64,000 nt of DNA from Larix kaempferi. Its lineage: Eukaryota; Streptophyta; Pinopsida; Pinales; Pinaceae. The notes below the pieces were generated by a model. The model searched no databases. It was not told the origin of the DNA and was given only the letters and a program-made list of their open reading frames with translations. Of the stretch, positions 22,271 through 34,800 are shown piece by piece (positions within the stretch are counted from its first letter, which is position 1; every line of letters starts with the position of its first letter). The stretch spans positions 124,001-188,000 of the forward strand of contig BSBM01002060.1 of NCBI GenBank assembly GCA_027924585.1, read 5' to 3'. A program made the position numbers and the translations under genes.

Positions 22271-22430
22271 AATATTTCATTCTATTATAAAATATTGGCA
22301 AATATTTTACTAAATTATAATATATTGTAAAATCTTGGCGAATATTTCATTTAATTATAAAATATTGTAAAAACTTGGTGAATATTTCATCAAATTATAA
22401 AACCTTGTAACGTCTTGGTGAATATTTTGC
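22271..22430. repeat. AT-rich tandem repeat, about 40-bp unit, 4 copies
   Basis: The marker aatattt(c/t) recurs at 22271, 22301, 22341, 22381 and 22421, linked by attataaa...ttgtaaaa...cttgg. The first unit is about 30 bp and the rest 40 bp. Confidence 0.8.
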
Positions 22431-23238
22431 TAGGAAGACTCAACTTTTGATTATGTGGATTACTAAGGTAGTGCAATAGAAGAGCATATACCATAGCTCA
22501 ACTCTCTCGACTCCTAGGCCCTCAAATGAACAAATCCATGAATGAGGAGAGGAGGGATTTATTTATACATTTCACCAGTAGTATTGGGTCACTCACAACT
22601 GGAGGTGTTGGTGAAACACAACTACACTAACTAGATTCAGGGAAAGTGGGGACTCCACTTTTTATTTAGTCCCTTAATGGTCCAACAGACATGTGGGGAC
22701 CCAAATCTTGACATACCGACAAAATTATAGAATTGAACACTTTACATTGTGGAGTTATTATGGCACCCACGAACCATTATTACAACGTGGAGTATTATCG
22801 AGACCCACAACCTTAATATAGTGTATGAATTCCCAATTAGCTTATTTTCCAAATCTCTCATTTTTAAGCTACCCTCTAAGGAAAAATAAACTTCTTATCT
22901 TTTTATAGATATGAATGCCACTTTTTGCTTTCTTTTGTTGACAATCAAAATATGAATTATGTCATTTTATTTAGAATTTTTAGAGTTGGTTATAAAATTG
23001 CAATGATGATTAGAAATAAGAACATACTCTAACAAGAATAGAAATCACATTAGTGCATCATCATGCATATCATTAGAACTACTCTTTTAAAGACTACTTA
23101 TTCTTAGATAAACTAAGGAGGTGTTTGTATCCATGTTCTTGAAATTTTTGAAAGCATGAAAAATGTGGTGAAATTGTTTTAGCATCCTCATTGAATGCAA
23201 AAGACTAGATATCAAATAGCATAATGTCTATATCTCAG
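22431..23238. other. no gene recognised
   Basis: AT-rich sequence leading to the splice acceptor of the exon-like segment at 23239. No RNA gene or element end was seen. Confidence 0.4.
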
Positions 23239-23497
23239 GTCAAACTGCTGACTACTGAGAATGTTATTCGTCATTGGGAGAACGAGATTGGGATCCCTTT
23301 AGTTTGATCTATGCCCTTGACTATGCTAGCATATCTCTCTCATCCAACCCCATTGTGGCTCGAGGATTCCAAGGGAAAAGAGTACCCTTTGGGAGAGGTA
23401 GGTGGTTTCCAGTGGACATTCTATGCTTCGAAATTGAGGATTGGACTTGCGACGGGACTTCGATGTCCTTCAACATTCCACGACAAGATGATCTCAG
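23239..23497 (+). pseudogene. orphan exon-like coding fragment with splice sites and one TGA
   Basis: A 259-bp segment is bounded by a good acceptor (tatatctcag at 23238) and a donor (gttggtg from 23498). One frame reads VKLLTTENVIRHWENEIGIP..., then a TGA at 23305-23307, then SMPLTMLAYLSHP, WLEDSKGKEYPLGEVGGFQWTF and YASKLRIGLATGLRCPS. The balanced composition, Trp and Gly content and both splice sites argue for a former exon. I do not recognise the protein family, and no neighbouring exons are visible. Confidence 0.4.
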
Positions 23498-24824
23498 GTT
23501 GGTGTGTTTGTTATTTAATTATTTATGCTAGTCAAATGAATATGATAAATGGTGAAAGTAAAAATCTAGTATTCATTGTATTGCGTAGGTGTTGTTCAAG
23601 TTGAAGTACGCATCTATTAGAGGATTCTTGATGTTTATGTGAGAAAATTTGCTATTTTCTTATAGCAAAAAACACATTGAACATAGGTTGACTATACACA
23701 TAGTTGTTCCAATCTACTTCACAACACATTCTTTCTAGAGATGCACGCGGGGTCATAGGTATGTCGCAGTGTATGGCTTGATCTGGTTCACTCGCAAATC
23801 ATATATATTCAAACACTACTCTAACTCCAAACAAAAATTGACTAACATAACTTTCACCCATAGACCATACTTATTCAAACACTTCACACACAATTAACTT
23901 CACACACCAGCAAATTCATGCCAACTCAACACATAGAGTACTAGTTCAAACTCCAGAATACCTTAATCAAGCCTATAGATACATAACTATAACTCCTCAA
24001 TATCTATATATTTCAAACATATTAAAAATACCCATTAACCTTGATTTACTAGAAAATATATTGAAATATTAAATTGACCTTGACTTACTAAAAAATATTT
24101 TTTTTTTAAGTATTAAATTATCCCATATAAATTCATGTAATATAATATTACCTAGTGAATTCCCTATCATCAAGCTATTCACTACATGATACATCATGAA
24201 AGAAATAATAATCAAATAACTATAATTAAAATTATATACAATTATGAGCCTGTGTGACTCACTCACTCATGATAATGAGGAGGAGGTGAGATGAATAATA
24301 TCACATTTAAAAGACAATTAAAAATTTCATCATATGAAGGTTATTCATGTACCAAAAAAATTTCACTTCTAAACATAGAATAATATGATTTAAAATAAAA
24401 ATCGTGGCATTAAATTATTTTTAAGTGAGTATTATTATTAATTTTATTTCAAGTAATATTAATTGAAAGTTATGTTAATTATGTTTTAAAAATAATTAAT
24501 GTAAATTAAAAGAATTAATAAGGATACAATTGATAAATGCAAAAGAATTAAAAAAACTTGAATATTACATGTCAAATTAGGAATATAATGTAAAATAAAA
24601 AAAATTTGATATATTTTTGTATAAATGACTACATAATCAATAAAAAAAGTAAAAAATATTTGAAATTTAAATAATTTTGCATAATTCATGTGTTAAGAAA
24701 CGAGCTTATATCCATTTTAAACTCGAATCTATCAAGCACTAAGAGAGATTCAATTTTTTGAGGTGTAATTTTTTTTTAATTTAAATTAAAAAAAATTATC
24801 TAGGGTTTAAGTTTTAAGTTTTTA
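23498..24824. other. AT-rich DNA without recognisable genes
   Basis: Long A/T runs and short random frames. Nothing supportable was seen. Confidence 0.5.
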
Positions 24825-25020
24825 TTTTATAGACGAACATAGATTTTTTAATTACTTTTCATAATTTTTTATTTTATGAGCCAACATGAATTTTTTTAAA
24901 ATATTTTCCATAATTTTTTTATTTATGAGCACACATGATTTTTTTTAATTATTTTTTTACTATTTTGTTAGGTAGGAACGTTACAACATCTCCCCCCATA
25001 CTGAGGAGAAGAGCACCTCA
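24825..25020 (-). repeat. LTR-end remnant (minus strand) with adjoining AT-rich tandem units
   Basis: Read on the minus strand, a purine-rich tatggggggaga is followed by TGTTGTAACGTTCC, the pattern of a polypurine tract meeting an LTR start. Related sequences occur in the opposite orientation at 38085-38210. Next to it, at 24825-24960, are about three units of roughly 64 bp built on 'cataattttttattttatgagc'-like sequence. No coding region of the parent element remains. Confidence 0.5.
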
Positions 25021-26127
25021 CTCCTCTCGATGCAATAACTTATATATCACATTTTTTTCTGGTGAAAACTCAATCTGGTAAGATGAATTCTGGTACCATT
25101 CTTTCGTGAACCTAAATGTGTCCCTTACCATAAAGGTAGCCAATTCAAAATCACAACCTCCAATCACGACAAATTAGTCCCTTAAATATCCAATGAAAAT
25201 AACATGTCATACCCATTTAAGTCATGGAATTAGCAAAATAGAAATATTTCGACGAGAGTTGATTAATACAACCATTTTATAAATGTATGGAATATCACCA
25301 AGCTAGTTGTTAAAACATGGTTTACCACTCAACTACTGCAATTCAATATGGATTATATTCCCAATCCAAAAAATGATACCATTGTGGCAATAAATTTTAA
25401 CCCAAAAAATGATACCATTGTGGCAATAATTTTGTCTAAATGGCTCTAATTTTGCTTAGTGCAACTCATTACTTTTAGGACATGTTAATCTACTCATTAT
25501 TGTGCATTCTAGGCCTCATTCAATTATAAATTAACTATATTAACCATAACATTGTTTTTCACAACCATACATAACAGAGAATTTATTTATTTATTTTTCT
25601 TCACGAATAGTGCCTTAAGGGTTACTTATCATTTTAGTGTTTTTTTAGTGAAGCAAAAAGAGTCTAATTGTTGGCATGAACCTATCACATAGTACATAAA
25701 TTTATAATATATTAATGAATACCTTCAAAAATTATTTTGTTTAATACCCTTCATCCCATTAAGAAACTCTTATTTTCATATTAATGAATAGTTTCAAAAA
25801 TCTTTTTGTTTAACACTCTTTTCAATACACATTTCTCATTAACAAACCCATATTTTCAATGGATATCTTGGGTATCCATTTTTCCCATGGCATTTTTAAT
25901 ACTCTTCTTTAAATTCGCATCTCCTTTCTATGTAGATCATACTTTCAAACACTAATTACACTTCAAACACATTTAAATTCACATCAACTTAATACATAAA
26001 GTATATATTCAAATCCTCCAATGCCGGATTCAATCCCTTAATAAACCATGTAATATTTTATGTTTTTAATATATTAAAATATTATTGGAAACTCTTATAT
26101 TAAGGGATATCTTGCTTTAATTATTTA
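25021..26127. other. non-coding AT-rich DNA with small tandem duplications
   Basis: No gene. A duplication of about 34 bp (aaaaaatgataccattgtgg) lies at 25361-25432. Two diverged copies of about 80 bp sharing 'attaatgaata' and 'tttgtttaa' lie at about 25708-25860. Confidence 0.6.
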
Positions 26128-26275
26128 GAGCATTAAACTCTTCTAACATGAACTCATGTGGTATTCCGTCCCACGTCTAGATGCGTTAAAGAGCGCCGCT
26201 TCACCGAGAAAGCCGGAGGAAAGATGGTGGCATCAAACTCTTCCAACATGAACTCATGTGGTAGTGCACTACTCT
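26128..26275. repeat. direct duplication flanking a GC-rich insert
   Basis: About 35 bp (cttctaacatgaactcatgt and flanks) occurs at about 26130-26163 and again at about 26232-26265. Between the copies lie about 68 bp of markedly GC-richer sequence (26164-26228), unlike anything around it. Confidence 0.7.
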
Positions 26276-26329
26276 CAAAGAGGAAATAGCTGTACCAAAA
26301 TACCCATTATTTAAGGGCATAACCTACCA

Positions 26330-26600
26330 TGGTTTTACACATACTCCTCCATAAATAAAAACAAGAAAAATAAAAGTTGAGAAGCATGATTTTACACATA
26401 CTCTTCCATAAATAAAACAAGAAAAATAAAAGTTAGAGAAGAATGATGGTTGACTTTGTTGTTTTACACACACTCCTTCATAAATAATGATAAGAAAAAT
26501 TAAAGTTAAGAAGAATGATAGTTGACTTTATAGTTTTACACATACTCTTGCATAAAATAAAATAAAAATTAAAGTTTGATAAGAATGATGGTTGACTGTT
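26330..26600. repeat. tandem repeat, about 60-75-bp unit, 4 copies
   Basis: Units start gttttacacatactc, run through cataaataaa and aagaaaaat and end in variants of gatggttgac. They are length-variable and diverged. Confidence 0.75.
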
Positions 26601-26976
26601 ATATAAAGAAGTATATTAACATTTATTACTCAAATAATTACATGACCATTTTTTAGTGTATATATATATATTCAAATCAATAATTAATAAAAATATTTAA
26701 TTCAAATTTATTATATATATAATTATTATAATTTTTTTTAATTTTTAATTTTTTTATTTAACAAATTCCATACAGTTGATGTCGGTTCCTAATAGATCCA
26801 CGTTACGATGACTCTATTGTAATAGTATTAATATAAACGTCAATGCATCTTCTCTATTGTAATAGTATTAATATTAACCATTAACCAATTTTTTATGACT
26901 TGAAAATGACCAACTATTAAAAAGATATCTTGTAATATTAAAAAGATGTCTTGTGATTTCAAAAAATTAATAGTAA

Positions 26977-26981
<5 letters not shown>

Positions 26982-27036
<55 letters not shown>
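26982..27036. repeat. (TA)n microsatellite
   Basis: About 27 uninterrupted TA dinucleotides. Confidence 0.95.
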
Positions 27037-27040
<4 letters not shown>

Positions 27041-27639
27041 TAATTGTGATATTTTTAATTTTTTTTAAATTTGAAAGTGTTATATAAAATAATAAAGTTT
27101 ATATAATTGTGTTATTTTTTTATTTTTTGAGAATTTATGAAGTGTTGAAATTCACAATATAAAATGTTATATGATGTTAAAATCAAGTATTTTTAAAGAT
27201 ATTCATATAAGAAAGGATTTATTCCACATATCTATATGATGTTTGAGGGATATATCATGGATTCATATAACAATTAAGTTTAATGATAGTAATTAAAATT
27301 TCAAAATCATCTGGTATGTTGATTATAGTTCTCATGAAAAGAAGAAATTGTAGTAAGCCTTTAAGCCTTTGTTGAAAGGGTGATAATTCTATAAAACTAG
27401 TTAAAAGCCAAAAAAGATTTTCGATCGCCTCACTTCAATTCATTGTGGTTGGAAGGTCGTTCTTGTTCGGCAAAACTAAAAGCATTGCGTTGCTCAAATC
27501 TGGATCGCTAATCAGACTGTCTAATTCTTGTTTGGCTTTCTTAAGTTTTTTTTGTTGATTTCATTTAATTGATCAAATTGTTCACATAAATTTATTTAGA
27601 GCTTGGAGATCAATAAACCAGTTTTGTATATTGATTTTA

Positions 27640-28043
27640 TTATTGAGGTAGACATCTCTATTAATAAATCATTTTTATATAGTGATTCCACTATTGAGGT
27701 AGACAATTTTTATATAGTGGAATAGTGTAAACATCTTTATTAATAAACCATTTTTATATAGTGATTCCACTATTGAGGTAGACATCTCTATTTATTAATT
27801 GATCAAACTGTTTACTTAGTTTGTAGATGAAGAAATTTGAAGTGCAAAGCATTTTATTTTTGGATTAATTCGACTTCCTTCAATTGAAGGAGTGGATATT
27901 AATACATAATTTAGCATTTTACTTTTGGATTAATTCAACTTTCTTCAATTGAAGGAGTGGAGATTAATACATAATTTAGCATTTTACTTTTGGATTAATT
28001 CAACTTCCTTCAATTGAAAGAGTGGAGATTAATACATAATTTA
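27640..28043. repeat. two neighbouring tandem arrays (attgaggtagaca units, then 65-bp units x3)
   Basis: At 27640-27800 the phrase tatatagtgattccactatt recurs with ttgaggtagaca. At 27849-28043 three copies of a 65-bp unit (markers at 27849, 27914 and 27979) share cttcaattgaaggagtgga. The second array contains a short palindrome, TTCAATTGAA, in each unit. Confidence 0.85.
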
Positions 28044-28951
28044 TTTATCTTGATAAAAACATTAAACAAAAGATAGAGCTCGAGTTGAAGAGCACTCTAT
28101 AATTGATATAATTTTTTATATTTAGGGTTTTTTAATTAAAATAAAGATTTAAAGAAAAAAAAATTACAAAATTTTAACCAAAGTCCAAAACATAAAATAA
28201 ATAAACTACTCCAACTAAAACTACTATTAAACTACTATTAATACAAATACCAAAATGTAATTAAAACCTTATTGTAACCAAAAACTTAATTGTTTGTTAT
28301 GTTTAATTGTAATTATGGATTATCTATGTTTTAGTTATCCGTTATTGCTTTCTTTTTGTAATTAAATTAATTGTTTTTGTAGTTGACTTAAATCGTTTTC
28401 CATGAATTATTAATTATTCATGAATCAGCTACTAGTTATCCATGTATCAGCTATCAATTTATTTTCTAAATTATTTTTTTATAATTATTTATTTATATTT
28501 TTTAAGTCTATAAAATAAATCTAGATAATACACTTGTTTCATCCTCCTGCAATGTAGATTCTAAGGCTCATAAAATTTTTAATTTTGATTAAAATTATCT
28601 CGAAAAAAAAGATTATCTTTATGATTTTTTTTTAAAACTTACCATTTTATTTATCTAACCTTCAATGTAACATTGTAAGGTAAGAATAACCTTACAAAAC
28701 TTTATGTTCTTCATCATTATTTTCTTTCACAAGGCCAACAATCCTTGGTTGTCTTCTTTCGGCTATAATGAAAGCTGTATATCTATCTCCTTGTCCGAGT
28801 AGTCATTTCTCAAAAATACCTTACGAAGATGCTCTTTTTCTTGTGTATAATGTGATCCTTGTTAGCAATTCGAATGGCTCTCACAATGAGGGTGTTGAGG
28901 ACACTCTTTTTTTGGCTGGGGTGGTAATGGGAGTTCGCATGCACGTATTGA
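28044..28951. other. no gene recognised
   Basis: AT-rich DNA. The short frame at about 28768-29079 reaches into the following duplication and shows no domain, so it is not accepted. Confidence 0.4.
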
Positions 28952-29108
28952 TTGGTATGGGTCTTCTTCCTCCACATTCTATGTGGAATTGTGTCATCAT
29001 GAGTAAAAAGGCTTTTTTTTTTTGTTTCTTGGTATGGGTCTTCTTCCTATACATTCCATGTGGAATTGTGTTATCATGAGTAAAAAAGCTTATTTGTTTT
29101 TTGTTTTT
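28952..29108. repeat. tandem duplication, about 78-bp unit, 2 copies
   Basis: Both copies carry ggtatgggtcttcttcct, atgtggaattgtgt and catgagtaaaaa, then a T-rich end. The T-run and the repeat structure suggest replication slippage. Confidence 0.85.
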
Positions 29109-29299
29109 GGCGTAGCACTTCAAACAAGGGTTTACAATAAATAGAATAAACATTAAATAGAAAAAGATTTAATCACTTACAATTGCTTTTCCAATAATAA
29201 GTATTTAGCCGCTTGCAAACCGTGTTTGTGATTAGTTTTGGAAACGAGAACATTCATAAAAGTCATTCACATGCCTACCCACGGTCATTCACTGTAGTA

Positions 29300-29850
29300 A
29301 GACATTGATATATATTGTTCTATAGTGAAAGATTGATTTATATTGTTCTTTAATAAAAGATTTATATGGTTGCAACAGTAATTTGCACACCCAATACAAG
29401 ATTTATAGTGAAAGGTTGATTTATATTGTTCTTTAATAAAAGATTTACACTATTTTGCAACATGGCTAATTTGCACACCCAAAACAAGATTTATCTTGGT
29501 CGCACTTGAGGTTTTTCTTATGTGAAGTGTTGGTGTTGTGAAGGCAGTGGTAGTACTAGTAGATAAGGTGGTGTTTGTAATGTTGTAGTTTTGCAATGAT
29601 AGAGCAATATCGAATTTTTTAAAGTGTAATTTGTAGACAGATTACTAGTAGACAAGGTGGTGTTTTTAATGTCATAGCTTTGCAATGATAATGATAGAGC
29701 AATATCTAATTTCTTGATGTGTAATTTTTTTATTTTTACAGATTAATAAAAATTTACACCTTAAGATATTTGATCCCATTTCTTGATGTGTATTTTTTTT
29801 ATCTTAATTTTATATACATTAAGAAATTGTTTACACCTTAAGATATTTCA
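29300..29850. repeat. succession of two-copy tandem duplications
   Basis: There are three separate pairs. One is at about 29300-29490 (gattgatttatattgttctt, then caatttgcacaccca-like). One is at about 29550-29720 (agtaga(t/c)aaggtggtgttt). One is at about 29710-29850 (tttcttgatgtgta, then acaccttaagatattt). Confidence 0.75.
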
Positions 29851-30559
29851 TCCCTCTCTATGCTTAATATATCTAGCTTTAAAATGAAATCAAAGTAATT
29901 TAAATTTTTTTACAGCATTTCTCTATTTTTACATAGCTTCATAATTTTCTAATTTAAGTTATATGTTTCATAGATAATATAATATTGCACTTAGTCTTGA
30001 TATGAGACCAAATACAAGATAATAAGATAATTGATTCTTCAATATAAAATATTGAAATTTGAAATGCAGCTAAACTTAAGTTATTATTTTTATTTTTATT
30101 TTTATTTTTGAAGTTGTGCCAAAAACTCATATTTATTTAATATCTATAGATAACAAATAAAGCTTTGCACTCCTTAGATTTGATTGATAGTTATAATAAA
30201 TTCACCTCGAAGTGAGTTGTTAATTTTTTTCAAATTTAGTTTGTTGAAATTTTCATAGAAAATTGATGAATTAAAGGGGATTGCAGATGCAAGGTTTTTT
30301 CCTGCAAAATTTCTTTTGGATTTTCATTTCCCAACTAACGAGGAGATTAGGAGGGATTTTTGACGGGAGAACATGGTTGTAAGTCTGGGGGAGGGACGAC
30401 CCCAGATCCCGTCTAGAGGTATAAAGATCGGTAGCGTCCAAGTTCGGATGGATGATATAGGAGGAGAGGGTTCGGGGTGGAAGAATATGCCTCAGGAGCA
30501 AAGGGAGAGCAGAAAACATCTGGGCCAATGCATTCCCAGATTGGATCGGATTCTTTCTA

Positions 30560-31800
30560 TGTAGATCAGATATGATAAGCTATGGGATTGCATCTAGTAT
30601 ATATGAAGGACTACACATTGATTGGTAAATTTGTAGGGATAGCCCCTTTTGAAAAGGCCTTGATCTAGTGGATCAATTCATCCTAGAAACCCAGGGGCCA
30701 CTATGATCTCCAACTGGGGTCCGAGGGTTTATTTACTATGACTTTTATAAGTCTAGAGGATCGCAATAGAGCGATAGATGGAGGTCCCTATTTATTTTAT
30801 TTGACGGGTCTATTTCGCAAGCCACGGAAGGAGAGGCTTTTTCCTGAGAAAAAATATCTTAGAATTGCTCATGTTTGGATCAAGCTATACTCTCTTCTGG
30901 GGGAATACTGGGAACCTAAAATCTTGGAAGACATAGGTAATAAGCTTGGATATTTTATTAAAATATTGGAACAAACAAAAGCTAAGCATTATACCTCTTA
31001 TGCACATATATGTGTATATGGACATCATGACAAATCTTCTTGAAGCTATTGATATAACTTGGGAAGATGAGGATTGGAGGTAGATGTTGGATTATGAGAA
31101 GATTCCCTTGAAATGTTAGCTCTACCATGTTTACGGACGAACAACACGTGACCCCTCCTAACCCTTCTATAGAAACTGATGAGGAGGGTTTCTCCAAAAA
31201 CCCTTCTAGGAAGAGGGCTAGGCGAAAATAGGGGGCTCCAGATCTTCATGAAAATCCCACCATTTTGAACCAATTTGAGATTGTCATCTTTCAGTAGGAC
31301 CCGGATCTGTTGTAGGTGAATCCGAAATTGGATATTGTCCCTTTGGTTCCCAACAAGGATCAGGGTGCCACAAGACATGTGAATAATAGAACGAGAGAAG
31401 GGGATAGGGTGGATTGTCCCCTAGGGAGGGGATGGAAGTGGGGGAGGAGGGACCCCGCCCCACATTTCACAGTAGGTGGAGAAATAAGCGGAATACATGG
31501 ACATCAAAGAACTAGATGTGGAAAGGATCGAATAATTTTGTGATTATAAAAAGGAAGGCTACATTCTTCATCATCAACTCTCTCTGCTCCAGGAGGTTAT
31601 TCTTAAGGCATGTGTTATATCTCCCCTAGGCATAGATCCTATCCCGCATAAGGATAACAAGCGTAAGTATGAGGAATATGGGAAGAAACCGAGAAGAAAG
31701 TCAAACAGGCAGAGGATCGTTGAGGTGAGCCTTAAAATGATTGGGTTCGGTCAATATCCCACTATCCGAGTTCCTCTGGGTCTTTAACCTAGTGGTTCGT
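30560..31800 (+). pseudogene. LINE ORF1 remnant (DUF4283-like domain)
   Basis: The clearest part is at 30738-31043 (MTFISLEDRNRAIDGGPYLF, LRIAHVWIKLYSLLGEYWE), matching the DUF4283 domain found in plant LINE ORF1 proteins, which bind element RNA. Upstream, 30600-30737 reads as coding (YIKDYTLIGKFVGIAP) with stops. Downstream sequence to 31800 is Lys/Arg-rich and broken. No complete frame survives. Confidence 0.7.
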
Positions 31801-31803
31801 CAA

Positions 31804-34800
31804 TGAAGATCATAACCTGGAATATAAGGGGATCGAACAACCCTCAAAAAGTTCAAATCTTAAGAAGAAAGCTCAAGAAGGAAAACCATGCATTGTGTTT
31901 CTACAAGAAACCAAATGCTCGGAGTTTCAACTCAAGCATATTGGCAAGAAGGTTTGGAAGGGATTTGACGTAGTAGGAATCGATGCAGTTGGTGTTGCTG
32001 GGGGTTTAGGGATCCTTTGGAACCCAACCCTGGTGGGCGTAGGAAATTTCCTTGCTACTCTCAATCCTTATCAACAAAATTTCAAGTAATTGGTTTTCCA
32101 TCAAGGGGAGTGCTAATGAATGTTTATCGTCCAATCTCAACACACCTAAAGCATGAGTTTCTGGACTCTTTTAGGATTCTTCATTAATGGACGAAAGGGA
32201 AACATTGGAATGTGGGAGGAGATTTTGACATTAAAACCTCCCTAGATGAAAAGAAAGGGGGTCGAAGGCACCTGGATGGGGAATGCAGAATATTTGGGGA
32301 ACCATGGATGACTTGAAATTGGTTGACATTGAAACTAGGAATGGATCCTTTACCTAGAATAACAAGAGGGGGGATCATCATATTTCCTTCTACGTAGATA
32401 GATTTCTTGTGTCAAAATCTGTGATTGATACAGGTACTGATATTTTGGCTCTCATTCTTCCTTTGGCGAGGTCGGATACTTGGCATGTCAGCCTTTTTTG
32501 GAGTGGTTTAGCGTCTCATTTTAAGAATCTCTTTGGTTTCGAAAAATTTAAGCTTAGCCCTCCGAACTTCAAAGGTAAGGTGGAGCAGTGGTGGACGAAA
32601 CTCGAGCAGCCATCCAAACATAATATGTACCACTATCAACAAAAGCTCAAAGCTATCAAGGGAAAAATAAAAAAGTGGAACAAATATGAGTTTGGAAATA
32701 TATTTTCGAACAAGAAGCAGCTAGAACAAAGACTTGAATTGATCCAGTAGAAAGGAATGAGGGATGGGTAACCCTGGGACCTGAAGGAAGAAGAGTCCTA
32801 TATGACTACTCAATTAATGGAAAGGAAAATATAGGAGGAAATTCTTTGGAAGCAGAAGTCTAGATTTAATTGGCTTAAGGAAGGGGAGTGAAACAAAAAA
32901 AAAATCCATCAATCGCCCTTACAACATCGCCAGACAAATAGGATCCTTATGCTTAAGAGTGAGACTGGGAACAGTCTGGAATCGAGGGAGGAGATTGAAG
33001 GGAGCTCCTCCATTTCTTCAAGGACATAATGGAGGAACCCCTCCTTGATAGGATAAATGATATAGGAAAAGTCACTCAGCATATCCCTTCCTTAGTTTCT
33101 GAATCCTAGAATGATCTGCTGATGCAGCCTATCTCTTTGTAGGAAGTCAAGGAAGCAGTTCAGCAGATGGAATATGGTAAAGCCCTTGGCCCTGATGGTT
33201 TTATGACAATTTTTTTTCATTTCTTTCAAGATCTCATATAAAATGAAGTTTGGATAATTGTAGAGGACTCTCGCGAAATGAAAGGTATCGTCAATGCTTT
33301 GAATTATACATTTCTAACTCTTATACCCAAATATGAGGGGGCGGATTCACCAGGTGTGTTTAGACCAATTTCTCTATGCAATGCCATTTATAATATTGTA
33401 ATGAAGGCCATAGCTAATAGACTCAATCCCACCCTACCTTTTCTCATCTCCCCGGAACAATTGGGTTTTGTTGAGGGTAGGCATATTTTGGATGGAATCA
33501 TTTTAGTCCATGAAGTTCTTCACTCTATAAAAATGATGAAGACCCCTAGAATGTTGTTAAAATTATATTTTGATAAATCCTATGACAAACTCAGCTAGAA
33601 ATACATGAGAGAGGTGTTGAGGGTGTTTGGATTTAGAGAAAAATAGATTGAGTGGGTCATAAGCTTGGTTTCTTTTTCCTTCTTTGTTATTCTCTTAACT
33701 CCTACAGAAACGTTTCGTCCATCTCGGTGTATTAGGAAGGGGGGGCCTCTTTCTCTTTTCTTCTTTGTTCTAATGGCGGAAGGATTGGGGAGAATGATGA
33801 AAGCTATGAAAGAATATCAAGAATTAAGGGGTTTAAACATTCACCCACGGGTGGATCGACAATATCGCCAATAATTTGTGGATGACATGATGATGATGAT
33901 GGGACACCCTTCAATTTAGAGGAAAGGGCTATCAAAAAAAGTCTCAACTTGTTTTCCACTGCTTCAGGACTTGAGGTGAATGATAGGAAATCTCAAGTAT
34001 TCTTTTTCAACTCTACCAGGATTACTAGACAAAATATGTGTTTCATTCTTGGCTTCCAAGAGAGCTCGAGTCCCTTCTGTCCAAATATCTTAGGGGGCCT
34101 CTATCTGAATCTATTGCTTAGAAGGGATTTGTGGGTGGAGTTGCTAAACATAATGAAGAAGAGGCTTGTGAACTGGAACTTCTACCCTATGAATCTGGCT
34201 AGAGGGATTGTGCTGGTTCAAGCAGTCTTGTAGGCCATGCCTCTCTATCTCTTTTCGGCATTGGCGTCCCCAAAAGTTGTTTTGAATGAAATTCAAAACC
34301 TGCAAAGCAAATTTCTTTGGAGAAGTGCTAGTAAAAAATACAATCGGGCATTAGTTAAATGGGAAGACATCTACAAGCTGAAACTTCAAGTTGGTTTGGG
34401 GTTGTGGGATCTGAAGAAAATTAATGAGGTTTGTGGAGCAAAAGTGTGATGGCAGTGGATTTCCCATGATGTGTAACCCTACGAAAATCTATGGATGCAT
34501 AAGTATGCTCCAAACTGGCACAAATAGGACCTTATCCAGTTCTTGAATTTGTGTATGAGATCTCATATTTGGCTCTCTGCACTCAGAGGAAGGTATTTGA
34601 TCCAATATTTCAATTTCTAGGAAATCAAGAATGGGGAGATGACAAATTTCTATAGTGGTGCATGGAAACAACAGTCGAAGATCCAGAGCATGTCTAATTT
34701 TTCAAACCTCCAGAGTTTTTGTGATACCCAAAATAGGAGAAAGATTAAGGATTTATGGAGAAATGCTCCAGATACCCAAGAATTTAGAGAATGGCAGCCT

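Noticed and set aside
26982-27036. (TA)n run as a promoter
   Set aside because: Simple microsatellite with no ORF or initiator context downstream.
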